A stretch of DNA of 41,016 bases, from contig RHGE01000053.1 in assembly GCA_004296775.1 (NCBI GenBank), forward strand, positions 361-41,376, in the 5' to 3' direction. Origin of the DNA: Marinilabiliaceae bacterium JC017. Its GTDB lineage: Bacteria > Bacteroidota > Bacteroidia > Bacteroidales > Marinilabiliaceae. Of the stretch, positions 34,189 to 41,016 are shown in pieces. Within the stretch, counting starts at the first letter, position 1; each line of letters starts with the position of its first letter. Under the pieces are notes generated by a model. The model was given only the letters and a program-made list of their open reading frames with translations, did no database searches and had not been told where the DNA came from. The position numbers and the translations under genes are program-made.

Positions 34189-35616
34189 TTATTTCCTTAA
34201 GTCTATACACATCATGTGTTTTGAATCCCTCATTAACAGGCGTCCATCGGTAATGACCAATGGCCCCCAGGCATCGTGTCCATCCATCAGTTTCACTTTA
34301 TCCAATAACTCAAACCTTGACGTGGTAGCCCTGGCAATGGCCATGGTGCCATCGTCACGAAGGATAAAAAACTTACCATCGGCCACCATGTAAGGTCCCA
34401 ACCCAAAACGGTCCGTTTTCCCACTGGTCCACAATATCTTTTTACAATCATCGGGATGACAACACACAAACTGATTACGGCGGGCCCCGGCATCTTTAGG
34501 AAGGATGGTGAATAATCGCCCGGCATAAAAAACAGGGGTTTGTTGTTCCGAAGCCATCCCTTCCCTGGGTTTAAATTTTTGCAACACCTGAACCGAGAAA
34601 CCGTTCTCCTGTTTCTTAACCCGGAACAACATGCCCCCGGCCCCATAACCGGCGGTGATAAATATCTTTCCATCGTCCATCACAACGGGCGAAGGAGCCA
34701 CTACTGAAGGCGAAAACTCAGCCGTTTTCCACAACAGGGTTCCGGCATCGTCCTTTTCTGCCGATATACCACACACCCCGCCGACGGCAGCATATACCCA
34801 CATCTTCTTTCCGCCAAAAGTCATGGGCATGACAGAAGCGTGGGACATCTTCCAGTTATCCGGGTTGGGTGTTTCCCAGATCACCTTACCGGTGGCACAA
34901 TCAATACCCGCCAGCAAGGCAGTCCCCCCGGGTGCAATAATCGCCACGTTATCCTCTATAACCGGACATTGCCCGGTATACCAAAACGGTACTTCAGTAT
35001 TGTATTCCTTCACCAGGTCGATCCCCCACAGGTAATCGCCACTCATGCGATCCACACACATCACCTGGCATTTGGGCCCAATGGTTACAATGTATTTATC
35101 GTTCACGGCAGGCACTGTACGCGACATGCCATGGTTCCGCTTAACATGCACATGGTACCAGCGGCGCCACAGCTCCGCTCCTGTTTCAAGGGAAAAGCAA
35201 CGCAAGGCATCGGCTTTTCGTGCTTCATCATAATCGAGCAGATAAACCATCCCATTGTAAACGGCAGGGGCTGCATGGCCTTCACCCAAGTCCACCTGCC
35301 ATTCCACTTTCGGTCCGTTCTGGCCCCACTGGCTAATCAGCCTGACGTTCTCCTTGCTGATATTATCGGATTGAGCCCCCCTGAATTGTGACCATTTACC
35401 GGTCAACACGGATGAATGCTCCCCGTACACCTGGAAATGGCGACCGATTTGAACAGCTTCCCCAGCACCAGCCTCCCCCTTGGGGCGGTTATCCATGCCT
35501 GGTATATTGCGGGTGAAGTTTTTAACCGGGTCGTAGATCAACCAAAAAGTAAAAACGGTTAGCCCAAGTACCATCAACAAACCAATGACTATCTTTTCAA
35601 GCTTACTGCCAATCAT
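34189..35616 (-). CDS. Membrane-anchored PQQ-like beta-propeller protein
   Basis: A 475-residue protein: one N-terminal membrane helix (IVIGLLMVLGLTVFTFWLIY, about 10-29), a short linker, then a PQQ-type propeller opening GKWSQFRGAQSDNIS and including VYLLDYDEARKADALRCFSLETGAELW, CVDRMSGDYLW and AGIDCATGKVIWETPNPDNW. The QFRGAQ opening matches the W/SFRGP boxes of the other cluster propellers. A Cys-rich loop (FVCCHPDDCKK) has no haem motif. It is predicted to sit on the periplasmic face of the inner membrane. It is the first gene of the 29877-35616 segment and follows a 428-bp non-coding gap that should contain the promoter. Confidence 0.85.
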   Translation of the reverse strand: MIGSKLEKIVIGLLMVLGLTVFTFWLIYDPVKNFTRNIPGMDNRPKGEAGAGEAVQIGRHFQVYGEHSSVLTGKWSQFRGAQSDNISKENVRLISQWGQNGPKVEWQVDLGEGHAAPAVYNGMVYLLDYDEARKADALRCFSLETGAELWRRWYHVHVKRNHGMSRTVPAVNDKYIVTIGPKCQVMCVDRMSGDYLWGIDLVKEYNTEVPFWYTGQCPVIEDNVAIIAPGGTALLAGIDCATGKVIWETPNPDNWKMSHASVMPMTFGGKKMWVYAAVGGVCGISAEKDDAGTLLWKTAEFSPSVVAPSPVVMDDGKIFITAGYGAGGMLFRVKKQENGFSVQVLQKFKPREGMASEQQTPVFYAGRLFTILPKDAGARRNQFVCCHPDDCKKILWTSGKTDRFGLGPYMVADGKFFILRDDGTMAIARATTSRFELLDKVKLMDGHDAWGPLVITDGRLLMRDSKHMMCIDLRK

Positions 35617-36044
35617 AGCAACTGTTAAGAATCAGTATTGTCCAACATATAATAGTATTAACCAATGTGCTTAAGCCGCACGGGCTTTTACTTTTTTGCT
35701 ACAGCGAAAAAAAGTAAACAAAAAACGATCCCGATTATAGCTTTGTAAGCTTTTGATGCAAAAGCAACAATAGCTTATTCGGGACTCACAATAAATAACT
35801 AAAACTTAACTCCTTTCCACTAAAAGAAAATAACTCGCTCCGCTCAAACAGATTTTCTTTCTTAACGCTCCAATCCGTTAAATTTTTTAACGTTATTTCT
35901 TGTAGGCGGAATGTCCAATAAAGCCCCAATATCCTAAGAACATTACTATTCCGTTGTAACTATTACATTTATTCGTTTTAACCAATAATTATTCAGGACA
36001 CTAATGGTTAAGAATATGGAAAGGATTTATTTTATCACACTGCA
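35617..36044. other. Non-coding gap with dispersed-repeat fragments and a long hairpin
   Basis: The hairpin TTTACTTTTTTGCT / AGCGAAAAAAAGTAAA spans about 35687-35718. The 20-mer AACTCGCTCCGCTCAAACAG at 35832-35851 is shared with both 329-bp repeats. I see no coding frame. The promoter for the 35616 gene should be here, but no clean -33/-7 pair is evident. Confidence 0.6.
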
Positions 36045-37271
36045 TTACGATTGAGCTACGGCATAAACCAACAGCGTATTATCATAGCGGATATACATTC
36101 GGCCATCTTTAATCACCGGATGGGAAATATGCAGCCGCTTTTCCTTTTCCAATTTAAACGAACCCTTCTCCTCGAAACCATTGGCAGTAGGTTTTAACAA
36201 CCCAACCGCTCCCATATAGGAGTAACAAAAGAGCATCCCATCGGCGGCCACTACCGTTCCCGGAGAATATTTCCGGATGGCGTATTTCAGTTCGCCGGTT
36301 TTCCAATCCACACAACAAAATTTCTTCTTCGATTCGGCCGACACATAGATCTCATCGCCCATCCTGACCGAATGACCATTTGTTTCATCCAACAGGTCAC
36401 TTCGCCATACCTCTTTCACCCCGGAACCATCGGCTGAAACCTCCAGCATAATACTACCGGCTTCAAAGCCATCCATCACATAGAGGTAACCATCCTTATA
36501 TAAAGGAGTGTTGGCATGCACATGCTGCTTATTGGCCAACGCATATTTCCAGGCCAGGGAGCCATCCCGGGTGTCAATGGCAATAACCGAATTGGCGGTA
36601 TTGGTAATAAAAAACTTCTTTCCGCCCCGTTCTATCAGTATGGGTGAGCAATAAGCCGTCTTTTCCCCATTTCCTTTGCTCTGCCAGATGATTTCACCTG
36701 TTTTCTTGTTCATGGCAATCACATTGGCTTCTGTTCCGCCCGGCGTGCAATACAGGGTGTTTCCATCGGCCAACAGATTCTCGGTAATGCCATACTGGAT
36801 GTTTTTACCACCCATCATTTTGGAAAAATCCTTTTCCCAAACATTTTCACCTGTTTCTGCCTGGAAACAATACAGAACGCCATAGCCGCTTAACAGATAC
36901 CCCAGGCCATCGTCAATTAATGGTGTTGAGCGGGTGCCGGGAAAAACATCCATCCACTCCTTGCCGTATTCTTTTTTCCATAAAAGGTTGCCCTGGAGAT
37001 CGAAGGAAAAGATATAGCCAATGCTATCAATGGTACCAGCCGTATAGATTTTCTCCGAGGTAACCGCCGCCGAGGAATATCCCATGCCCACCTCTTCGAA
37101 TTTCCAGAGTAATTGAGGCCCCCCTTCCGGCCATTGGGTCAACAGGTTTTTCTCAGGATAAATACCGTTGCGCTCAGGGCCTCTCCATTGCGCTTTTTCA
37201 GGAGTATGCGTGCAGTTGGTTAAACTTAGCACCAGCAATAATGCTGCTAAAACAGAGGATGTTTTTTTCAT
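36045..37271 (-). CDS. PQQ-like beta-propeller lipoprotein
   Basis: 408 residues from the ATG at 37271. This start is preferred over the upstream 37346 frame because it begins a clean lipoprotein signal MKKTSSVLAALLLVLSLTNC with lipobox LTNC. Mature protein: KAQWRGPERNGIYPEKNLL, WPEGGPQLLWKFEEVG, and propeller blades including IYTAGTIDSIGYIFSFDLQGNLLWKKEYGKEW and VIAMNKKTGEIIW, closing GRMYIRYDNTLLVYAV. It is a close paralog of 17320-18531 and 37411-38670 and the nearest intact relative of the broken copy at 38725. No haem or metal motif is present. It is probably lipid-anchored in the periplasm or outer membrane. Confidence 0.86.
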   Translation of the reverse strand: MKKTSSVLAALLLVLSLTNCTHTPEKAQWRGPERNGIYPEKNLLTQWPEGGPQLLWKFEEVGMGYSSAAVTSEKIYTAGTIDSIGYIFSFDLQGNLLWKKEYGKEWMDVFPGTRSTPLIDDGLGYLLSGYGVLYCFQAETGENVWEKDFSKMMGGKNIQYGITENLLADGNTLYCTPGGTEANVIAMNKKTGEIIWQSKGNGEKTAYCSPILIERGGKKFFITNTANSVIAIDTRDGSLAWKYALANKQHVHANTPLYKDGYLYVMDGFEAGSIMLEVSADGSGVKEVWRSDLLDETNGHSVRMGDEIYVSAESKKKFCCVDWKTGELKYAIRKYSPGTVVAADGMLFCYSYMGAVGLLKPTANGFEEKGSFKLEKEKRLHISHPVIKDGRMYIRYDNTLLVYAVAQS

Positions 37272-37410
37272 GTATTTAAATTTAGACAAGAGATGAAGAG
37301 ATAATAGATTGTAAGACTGACAATACAGACTCTTCATTTTAATCATTCCCTTGTTTGAATATTGAATTTGAATAGTTGTTTTATTAATTCAGATAAGAGA
37401 TAGCCATCCT

Positions 37411-38670
37411 CTATTTATCTGAAATAGAATAAGCCATTAAAGCAGCCTGATGGCGTACATACAACACCCCGTTGTGAATCACCAGGTGCGACCAATGCGG
37501 CCCTCTTCCCAGGGGTACCTTAAAGCTGCTGATAACCTTAAATTCCTCGGGCGTCGCCTTCACCAGGGCAATGTTACCCCGCTTTTCATCGTAGCAATAA
37601 AGCATGCCTTCGGCCGAGATGATTGATCCTTTGTTCTCCCACTCTTTTTCATACATCACCTCACCCGTATGCCACTTGAGGCATACCCAGCGTCCCATGC
37701 GGTTGTGCTCCCAATTGGCACCATAGACATAATCTCCCAAACGCACGGCACCTCCATGGTGCACATCCAGCGTTGAATCAACCCAGGCCAGGGAAACCGA
37801 TGCCAAATCGTCGGCCAGATTCAACATCACACTCTTGTGATCGTAGCCATGGGTGATGAACAGTTTACCGTCGTGATACAAGGGGGTATTGGTTTGAATA
37901 TTGGCATTCCATTCACCCCCGGCATAAGAGCCGTAATCAAAATCCCACAAAATGGTACCGTCTTTGGGCTGAACGCCAAGAGCAGTATTTTCCGTCACCG
38001 TCACAATCAATCTCTTTCCGTCGCGTTCCACCAGCAAAGGCGACACATAGGAAGGATTATCCTTCAGGCTCCTGGTTTGCCATACCGTTTCCCCGGTTTC
38101 CTTGTTTAATGCCACCATGGTGGTTTTTTCGCCGCCAGGGGTATAAATCACTTTGTCATCAATCAAAAGGATGGATTCTGATATGCCCCACTCCCCGTAA
38201 GTCCCTTCAAAGTGTTCACTGGCCTTTACACACCAGATAATATGTCCATTGGTGGCATTCACACAAGACACATCTCCCAATCCGCTGGAGAGATAGAGGC
38301 GGTTACCCTCAATGGTAGGTGTACAGCGGCTATCGGAAAAGGAGCTGTTCCAGGCCCGTCCGTAAGGCGTCTCCCACAATTTATTTCCTTTCATATCAAG
38401 GGCAATCAACACATCCATGGTATCTGTTATGCCGGTGAGGTAAATCCTGTCATTGGCAATGGCTACAGACGAATACCCCTTGGGCAGATGCTCCAGCGAC
38501 CAGATCATCTCAGGGCCTTCTGCCGGCCACGCCTTCATGAGGCCCGTTTCGGCATACACGCCGGTTCTGCCGGGCCCTCGCCATTCACTAAAAGCCTGTT
38601 GCTGCCCATGCGCACCGGTGAAAATCAGCAGACAAATGAACAGGGTTGAATAATGCAATTTCTTCTTCAT
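37411..38670 (-). CDS. PQQ-like beta-propeller protein, secreted
   Basis: A 419-residue protein with a Sec signal peptide (LHYSTLFICLLIFTGAHG). Mature sequence: FSEWRGPGRTGVYAETGLM, WPAEGPEMIWSLEHLPKGYSS, then blades such as IYLTGITDTMDVLIALDMKGNKLW and VVALNKETGETVW-type repeats, closing GVLYVRHQAALMAYSISDK, almost the same ending as the 17320 paralog. It has no lipobox, so unlike 36045 it may be soluble in the periplasm. The 139-bp gap to the 36045 gene leaves room for a promoter. It lies about 55 bp from the broken copy, suggesting local tandem duplication. Confidence 0.86.
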   Translation of the reverse strand: MKKKLHYSTLFICLLIFTGAHGQQQAFSEWRGPGRTGVYAETGLMKAWPAEGPEMIWSLEHLPKGYSSVAIANDRIYLTGITDTMDVLIALDMKGNKLWETPYGRAWNSSFSDSRCTPTIEGNRLYLSSGLGDVSCVNATNGHIIWCVKASEHFEGTYGEWGISESILLIDDKVIYTPGGEKTTMVALNKETGETVWQTRSLKDNPSYVSPLLVERDGKRLIVTVTENTALGVQPKDGTILWDFDYGSYAGGEWNANIQTNTPLYHDGKLFITHGYDHKSVMLNLADDLASVSLAWVDSTLDVHHGGAVRLGDYVYGANWEHNRMGRWVCLKWHTGEVMYEKEWENKGSIISAEGMLYCYDEKRGNIALVKATPEEFKVISSFKVPLGRGPHWSHLVIHNGVLYVRHQAALMAYSISDK

Positions 38671-38724
38671 ATAGCTATTGGGTTAAAATTTTATGGCTTA
38701 ACGCTATGGTAAACAATCAGGGGT

Positions 38725-39070
38725 TCATAATGGGGTGAACCAGGCCCCGGGAAATGTTTTCATCCATTCAGGGCCCGGTTCCTTTTTCCACAATAAATCG
38801 CCGGAGTGGTTAAAGGCGAAAAAATAACTAATGCTATCATGTGTGCCGGTAGTGTATAATTTGAGACGTTACCGCTGCCGAAGCATATCGCAATCCCAGG
38901 TCGCTGTATTGCCACAGAAGCCCGGGGCCACTATCCGGCCATTGTTTTAATAAGTTTGTTTCAGGATAGATCCCATTTCGATGAGGCCCTTGACCCTGCA
39001 CCAATAGGGAAAGCACAAAGGCAGCAACAAAAAACAGGTTTAACCCTGGTATAAAGAAAGATTTAGGCAT
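38725..39070 (-). pseudogene. Truncated, frameshifted PQQ-like propeller lipoprotein gene
   Basis: From an ATG at 39070 the frame reads MPKSFFIPGLNLFFVAAFVL (signal-like), then GPHRNGIYPETNLLKQWPDSGPGLLW and YASAAVTS, the N-terminal box of the cluster propellers, but stops after about 77 codons. Moving to the next frame near 38860 restores the family sequence: TGTHDSISYFFAFNHSGDLLWKKEP and EWMKTFPGAWFTPL, then a stop at 38725. This matches residues about 55-100 of the 36045 paralog (TIDSIGYIFSFDLQGNLLWKKEYGKEW). The remaining roughly 300 residues are gone. So it is a remnant with a frameshift and a large 3' deletion. Confidence 0.85.
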
Positions 39071-39738
39071 AATGAACAAGCTATAATAACCTCCCCGGAG
39101 ATTACATTATTTAAACATGAACCAATATTTTTAATAGATACTGAAACCTGATTCGAGCTAATTCTGCTTTCGCCACTATATACCTACATCCAAATAAACC
39201 TTAACCACTTTCTAAAAACGTTCACCGTTCATAGAAAAACACCCTGTTGCTTTCTTTCTACCTTAATTCTTCTCAGTGCGAGAATAGCCACATCAATATT
39301 CAAAGTTTTAATCTAAAAAATACACATTTTAACAATTATCGAACCATTCCGCCTATCCATCTCGTATTCGGAAGCCTACACAAACGAATAACGCTAAACA
39401 TTATTTCAATAATGTCCGCTTTCGTACTCCTTGTGTTCGTTTATGTACATTACATCTGTTTTCTCCGAAACAAAATATTAATCACAGTTTGCTTATTGCA
39501 CGAAACTAAATATTGTGGCTGTGCTCCTGGAAAGGTGAATCATCGGGCAGACCGGTTAGAATAGCGGGCCGGCTCAGTTAACAACACCATCCCTCCTATT
39601 ATCTCCCCATAAAACCACGTAACAATCCTCCTGACGTAAGACAACAGTCCCCGGCTGCCAAACAACGGTTTTTGTCAAGCCTCTATAGCCTGAATGCATC
39701 ACCTGCCAGGAGTTGATGCGACGCCAAAGGGACGATTT
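39071..39738. other. Non-coding stretch, nothing recognised
   Basis: AT-rich sequence between the propeller pseudogene and the HU gene. A plus-strand frame at 39247-39564 and a minus-strand frame at 39574-39879 are open but have no protein-like composition, and the latter crosses the inverted repeat. No RNA gene is seen. Confidence 0.5.
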
Positions 39739-39807
39739 AAAGTTTTTATAGGTATTAAAGTTGATTTTTATAGCTATAAAACTGAACTTTAATACGTATA
39801 AAACTTT
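39739..39807. repeat. Long imperfect inverted repeat (arms about 34 nt)
   Basis: The left arm starts AAAGTTTTTATAGGTATTAA and ends at TTTTATAG; the right arm starts CTATAAAACTGAACTTTAAT and ends AAACTTT. Reverse-complementing the right arm matches the left with about four differences and one single-base gap; the arms meet at the centre TATAGCTATA with almost no loop. T residues follow on the right. It lies 147 nt upstream of the HU gene and could be a terminator, cruciform or regulatory site. Confidence 0.75.
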
Positions 39808-39954
39808 TTTGTCATAGGGTCGAATGAGCATGATCTCCGGTATAACAAAGAAAGACCACAGTGAAGATGGAAGCATCACCTCCAGGATAAATCTTTATCC
39901 AGACTGTAAACCGGCAATAAAAGATGTTGATAATAATTACCAACGCAATAAACC

Positions 39955-40344
39955 ATGGCGATAAAATACAAGACCATCAGACAAGCGACTCCCGGAAAAC
40001 AAGGAGGAGGAACCTACCGCTATTATGCCCGGGCCTGTGAACGGGAGAAAAAGGAGATAAAATACCTGGCGAAAATCATTGCCCAGCGTTCCTCCCTTTC
40101 AGAAAGTGATGTAAAGGCCGTGTTGGATGAATTAACCAGCGTGGTTCCCCGGTTATTATTGGATAACAACACGGTTCAACTGGGCGATTTTGGCACCCTG
40201 AGCCTGCACCTGAACAGCCGGGGCGAAGCAACCACCGAGGATGTTTCGTGGCGTTCCATCAAGGATGTGAAAGTGCAATTCCGGGCCGGGCTCGAATTGA
40301 AGAAACAAATCAAGGAAGAGATACATTTTCAGCGGGAACAATGA
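39955..40344 (+). CDS. HU-family DNA-binding protein (Bacteroidota HU-like domain)
   Basis: 129 residues. The IHF/HU core is SSLSESDVKAVLDELTSVVPRLLLDNNTVQLGDFGTLSLHLNSRGE (about 47-92), with the NTVQLGDFGTL segment typical of the dimer body and beta-arm start. The lengthened N-terminus MAIKYKTIRQATPGKQGGGTYRYYARACERE is characteristic of the HU-like proteins abundant in Bacteroidota (HU-HIG/DNA-binding domain families). It should bind DNA as a dimer and shape the nucleoid. It is a single-gene unit, opposite in direction to the big cluster. The inverted repeat at 39739-39807 lies upstream. No terminator was seen after the stop. Confidence 0.9.
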   Translation: MAIKYKTIRQATPGKQGGGTYRYYARACEREKKEIKYLAKIIAQRSSLSESDVKAVLDELTSVVPRLLLDNNTVQLGDFGTLSLHLNSRGEATTEDVSWRSIKDVKVQFRAGLELKKQIKEEIHFQREQ

Positions 40345-40370
40345 AAGACAGATCGTTAGACATTAGATAA

Positions 40371-40571
40371 TAGCCAGAGATGGCTATTGGCCATATTGAC
40401 GTCAAGCTAATAACTTAACAAGCGGGTTAATTGACATATAGGTTTTAGTTCTTTAGGAATAGTTTTATTGGGACGTTGTCCCAAACCCTACTTCATTTTT
40501 GGCATTGCCCCAAAAACGAAGCAAAAAACGCTAGTCAAATAAACGCTTCTCGCCACCTCATTGATGAATTT
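40371..40571. repeat. 201-bp direct repeat, copy 1
   Basis: It aligns without gaps to 40816-41016 at an offset of exactly 445 bases, with few differences. It contains the small hairpin GGGACGTTGTCCC and the segment TTTTTGGCATTGCCCCAAAA. The similarity may continue past 40571, but the window ends. The stretch 40572-40815 between the copies holds no convincing gene. Confidence 0.88.
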
Positions 40572-40815
40572 TTGCTAACCCACATGCCAAAATTCCCGCA
40601 TTCATCTTCGTCGCGCCTACGCCGGCCCGCTTATTTTACACCAAACCTATTTAAGAATAAACTTGGTGTAATGCCGATAGATAATTAAAGGCCAATTAAA
40701 AGCGAAGCGCATTAAGTGGGCATTTTAATTACTAATCGGTATGTCCGGCTCCCGCACTTCCCAACATCATGGTCCGACTCGTCATTTGTTGAGTAAATGC
40801 GAACTTGTTATATGA

Positions 40816-41016
40816 TAGTCAGAGATGGCCAATGGCCATATTGACATCAATCTAATAACTTAACAAGCGGGTTAATTGATATATAAGTTTTAGTTCTTCA
40901 GGAATAGTTTTATTGGGACGTTGTCCCAAACCCTACTTCATTTTTGGCATTGCCCCAAAAACGAAGCAAAAAACGCTAGTCAAATAAAAGCTTCTCCCCA
41001 CCTCCTTGATGAATTT
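40816..41016. repeat. 201-bp direct repeat, copy 2, cut by the window end
   Basis: Same orientation as 40371-40571, offset 445. It includes the same GGGACGTTGTCCC hairpin. It runs to the last base of the window, so the true unit may be about 445 bp and tandem. Confidence 0.85.

Noticed and set aside
17320-38670. Propellers as classical PQQ-dependent alcohol dehydrogenases or multihaem cytochromes
   Set aside because: No CxxCH haem motif, no evident PQQ active-site signature and no pqq biosynthesis genes in the window; the repeat pattern alone supports only the PQQ/BamB-like fold.
39574-39879. Minus-strand ORF of 101 codons
   Set aside because: It spans the inverted repeat and has no recognisable domain or signal; likely chance.

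Overview
The window looks like chromosome from a member of the Bacteroidota, probably an anaerobic or facultative Marinilabiliales/Bacteroidales-type bacterium (inference). The signs are: promoters matching the Bacteroidota sigma factor consensus (TTG, about 19 nt, TAnnTTTG) at 1522-1550 and 3217-3246; no obvious Shine-Dalgarno boxes; a Bacteroidota-style HU-family protein; small outer-membrane barrels; moderate-to-low GC; and many short dispersed intergenic repeats.

Region 1 (1-9572) is mostly ordinary. It holds the end of a GIY-YIG nuclease gene, two tandem tRNA-Asn genes (one with a 2-nt T-stem deletion), an adenosine kinase-type PfkB kinase, glycine C-acetyltransferase (kbl), a YccF membrane protein, two outer-membrane barrel proteins, an M19-type dipeptidase and a helical protein of unknown function. 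It also carries odd non-coding DNA: a 370-bp tandem repeat, a GC-rich structured island, and about 16 copies of a roughly 21-bp minisatellite. That minisatellite contains three end-to-end, ATGA-overlapping 28-codon micro-ORFs.

Region 2 (9787-39070) is a block of about 29 kb with every gene on the minus strand. It is the most interesting part. It combines (a) an isoprenoid module: a squalene-hopene-cyclase-like protein with a DGDD motif, a second prenyltransferase/cyclase-fold protein, a DUF116-polyprenyl diphosphate synthase fusion, a radical SAM enzyme and a two-cluster ferredoxin; (b) a cytoplasmic NADH-handling module: a NuoE-NuoF fusion plus a GltD-like flavoprotein that appears to lack the NAD(P)H subdomain; (c) a membrane/periplasm electron-transfer module: a NapH/NosR-like polyferredoxin, a Tat-signal multi-cluster ferredoxin, a tiny Tat-signal four-cysteine protein and a BioB/HydE-like radical SAM enzyme; (d) six PQQ-type beta-propellers plus an NHL-type propeller, all with a signal peptide, lipobox or membrane anchor; and (e) an ABC exporter of the MacB/LolCDE type. 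A broken seventh PQQ-type propeller ends the block. Several genes are separated by 1-6 nt, so they are probably co-transcribed.

My reading, as inference, is that the block encodes an uncharacterised envelope redox system. Cytoplasmic NADH electrons would pass through Fe-S/flavin subunits and a membrane polyferredoxin to periplasmic ferredoxins and anchored propellers, with a dedicated polycyclic or linear isoprenoid made and possibly modified by radical SAM chemistry. I recognise individual families but know of no named system with this composition.

Region 3 (39071-41016) has a long inverted repeat, an HU-family DNA-binding protein and a 201-bp direct repeat whose second copy runs off the window.
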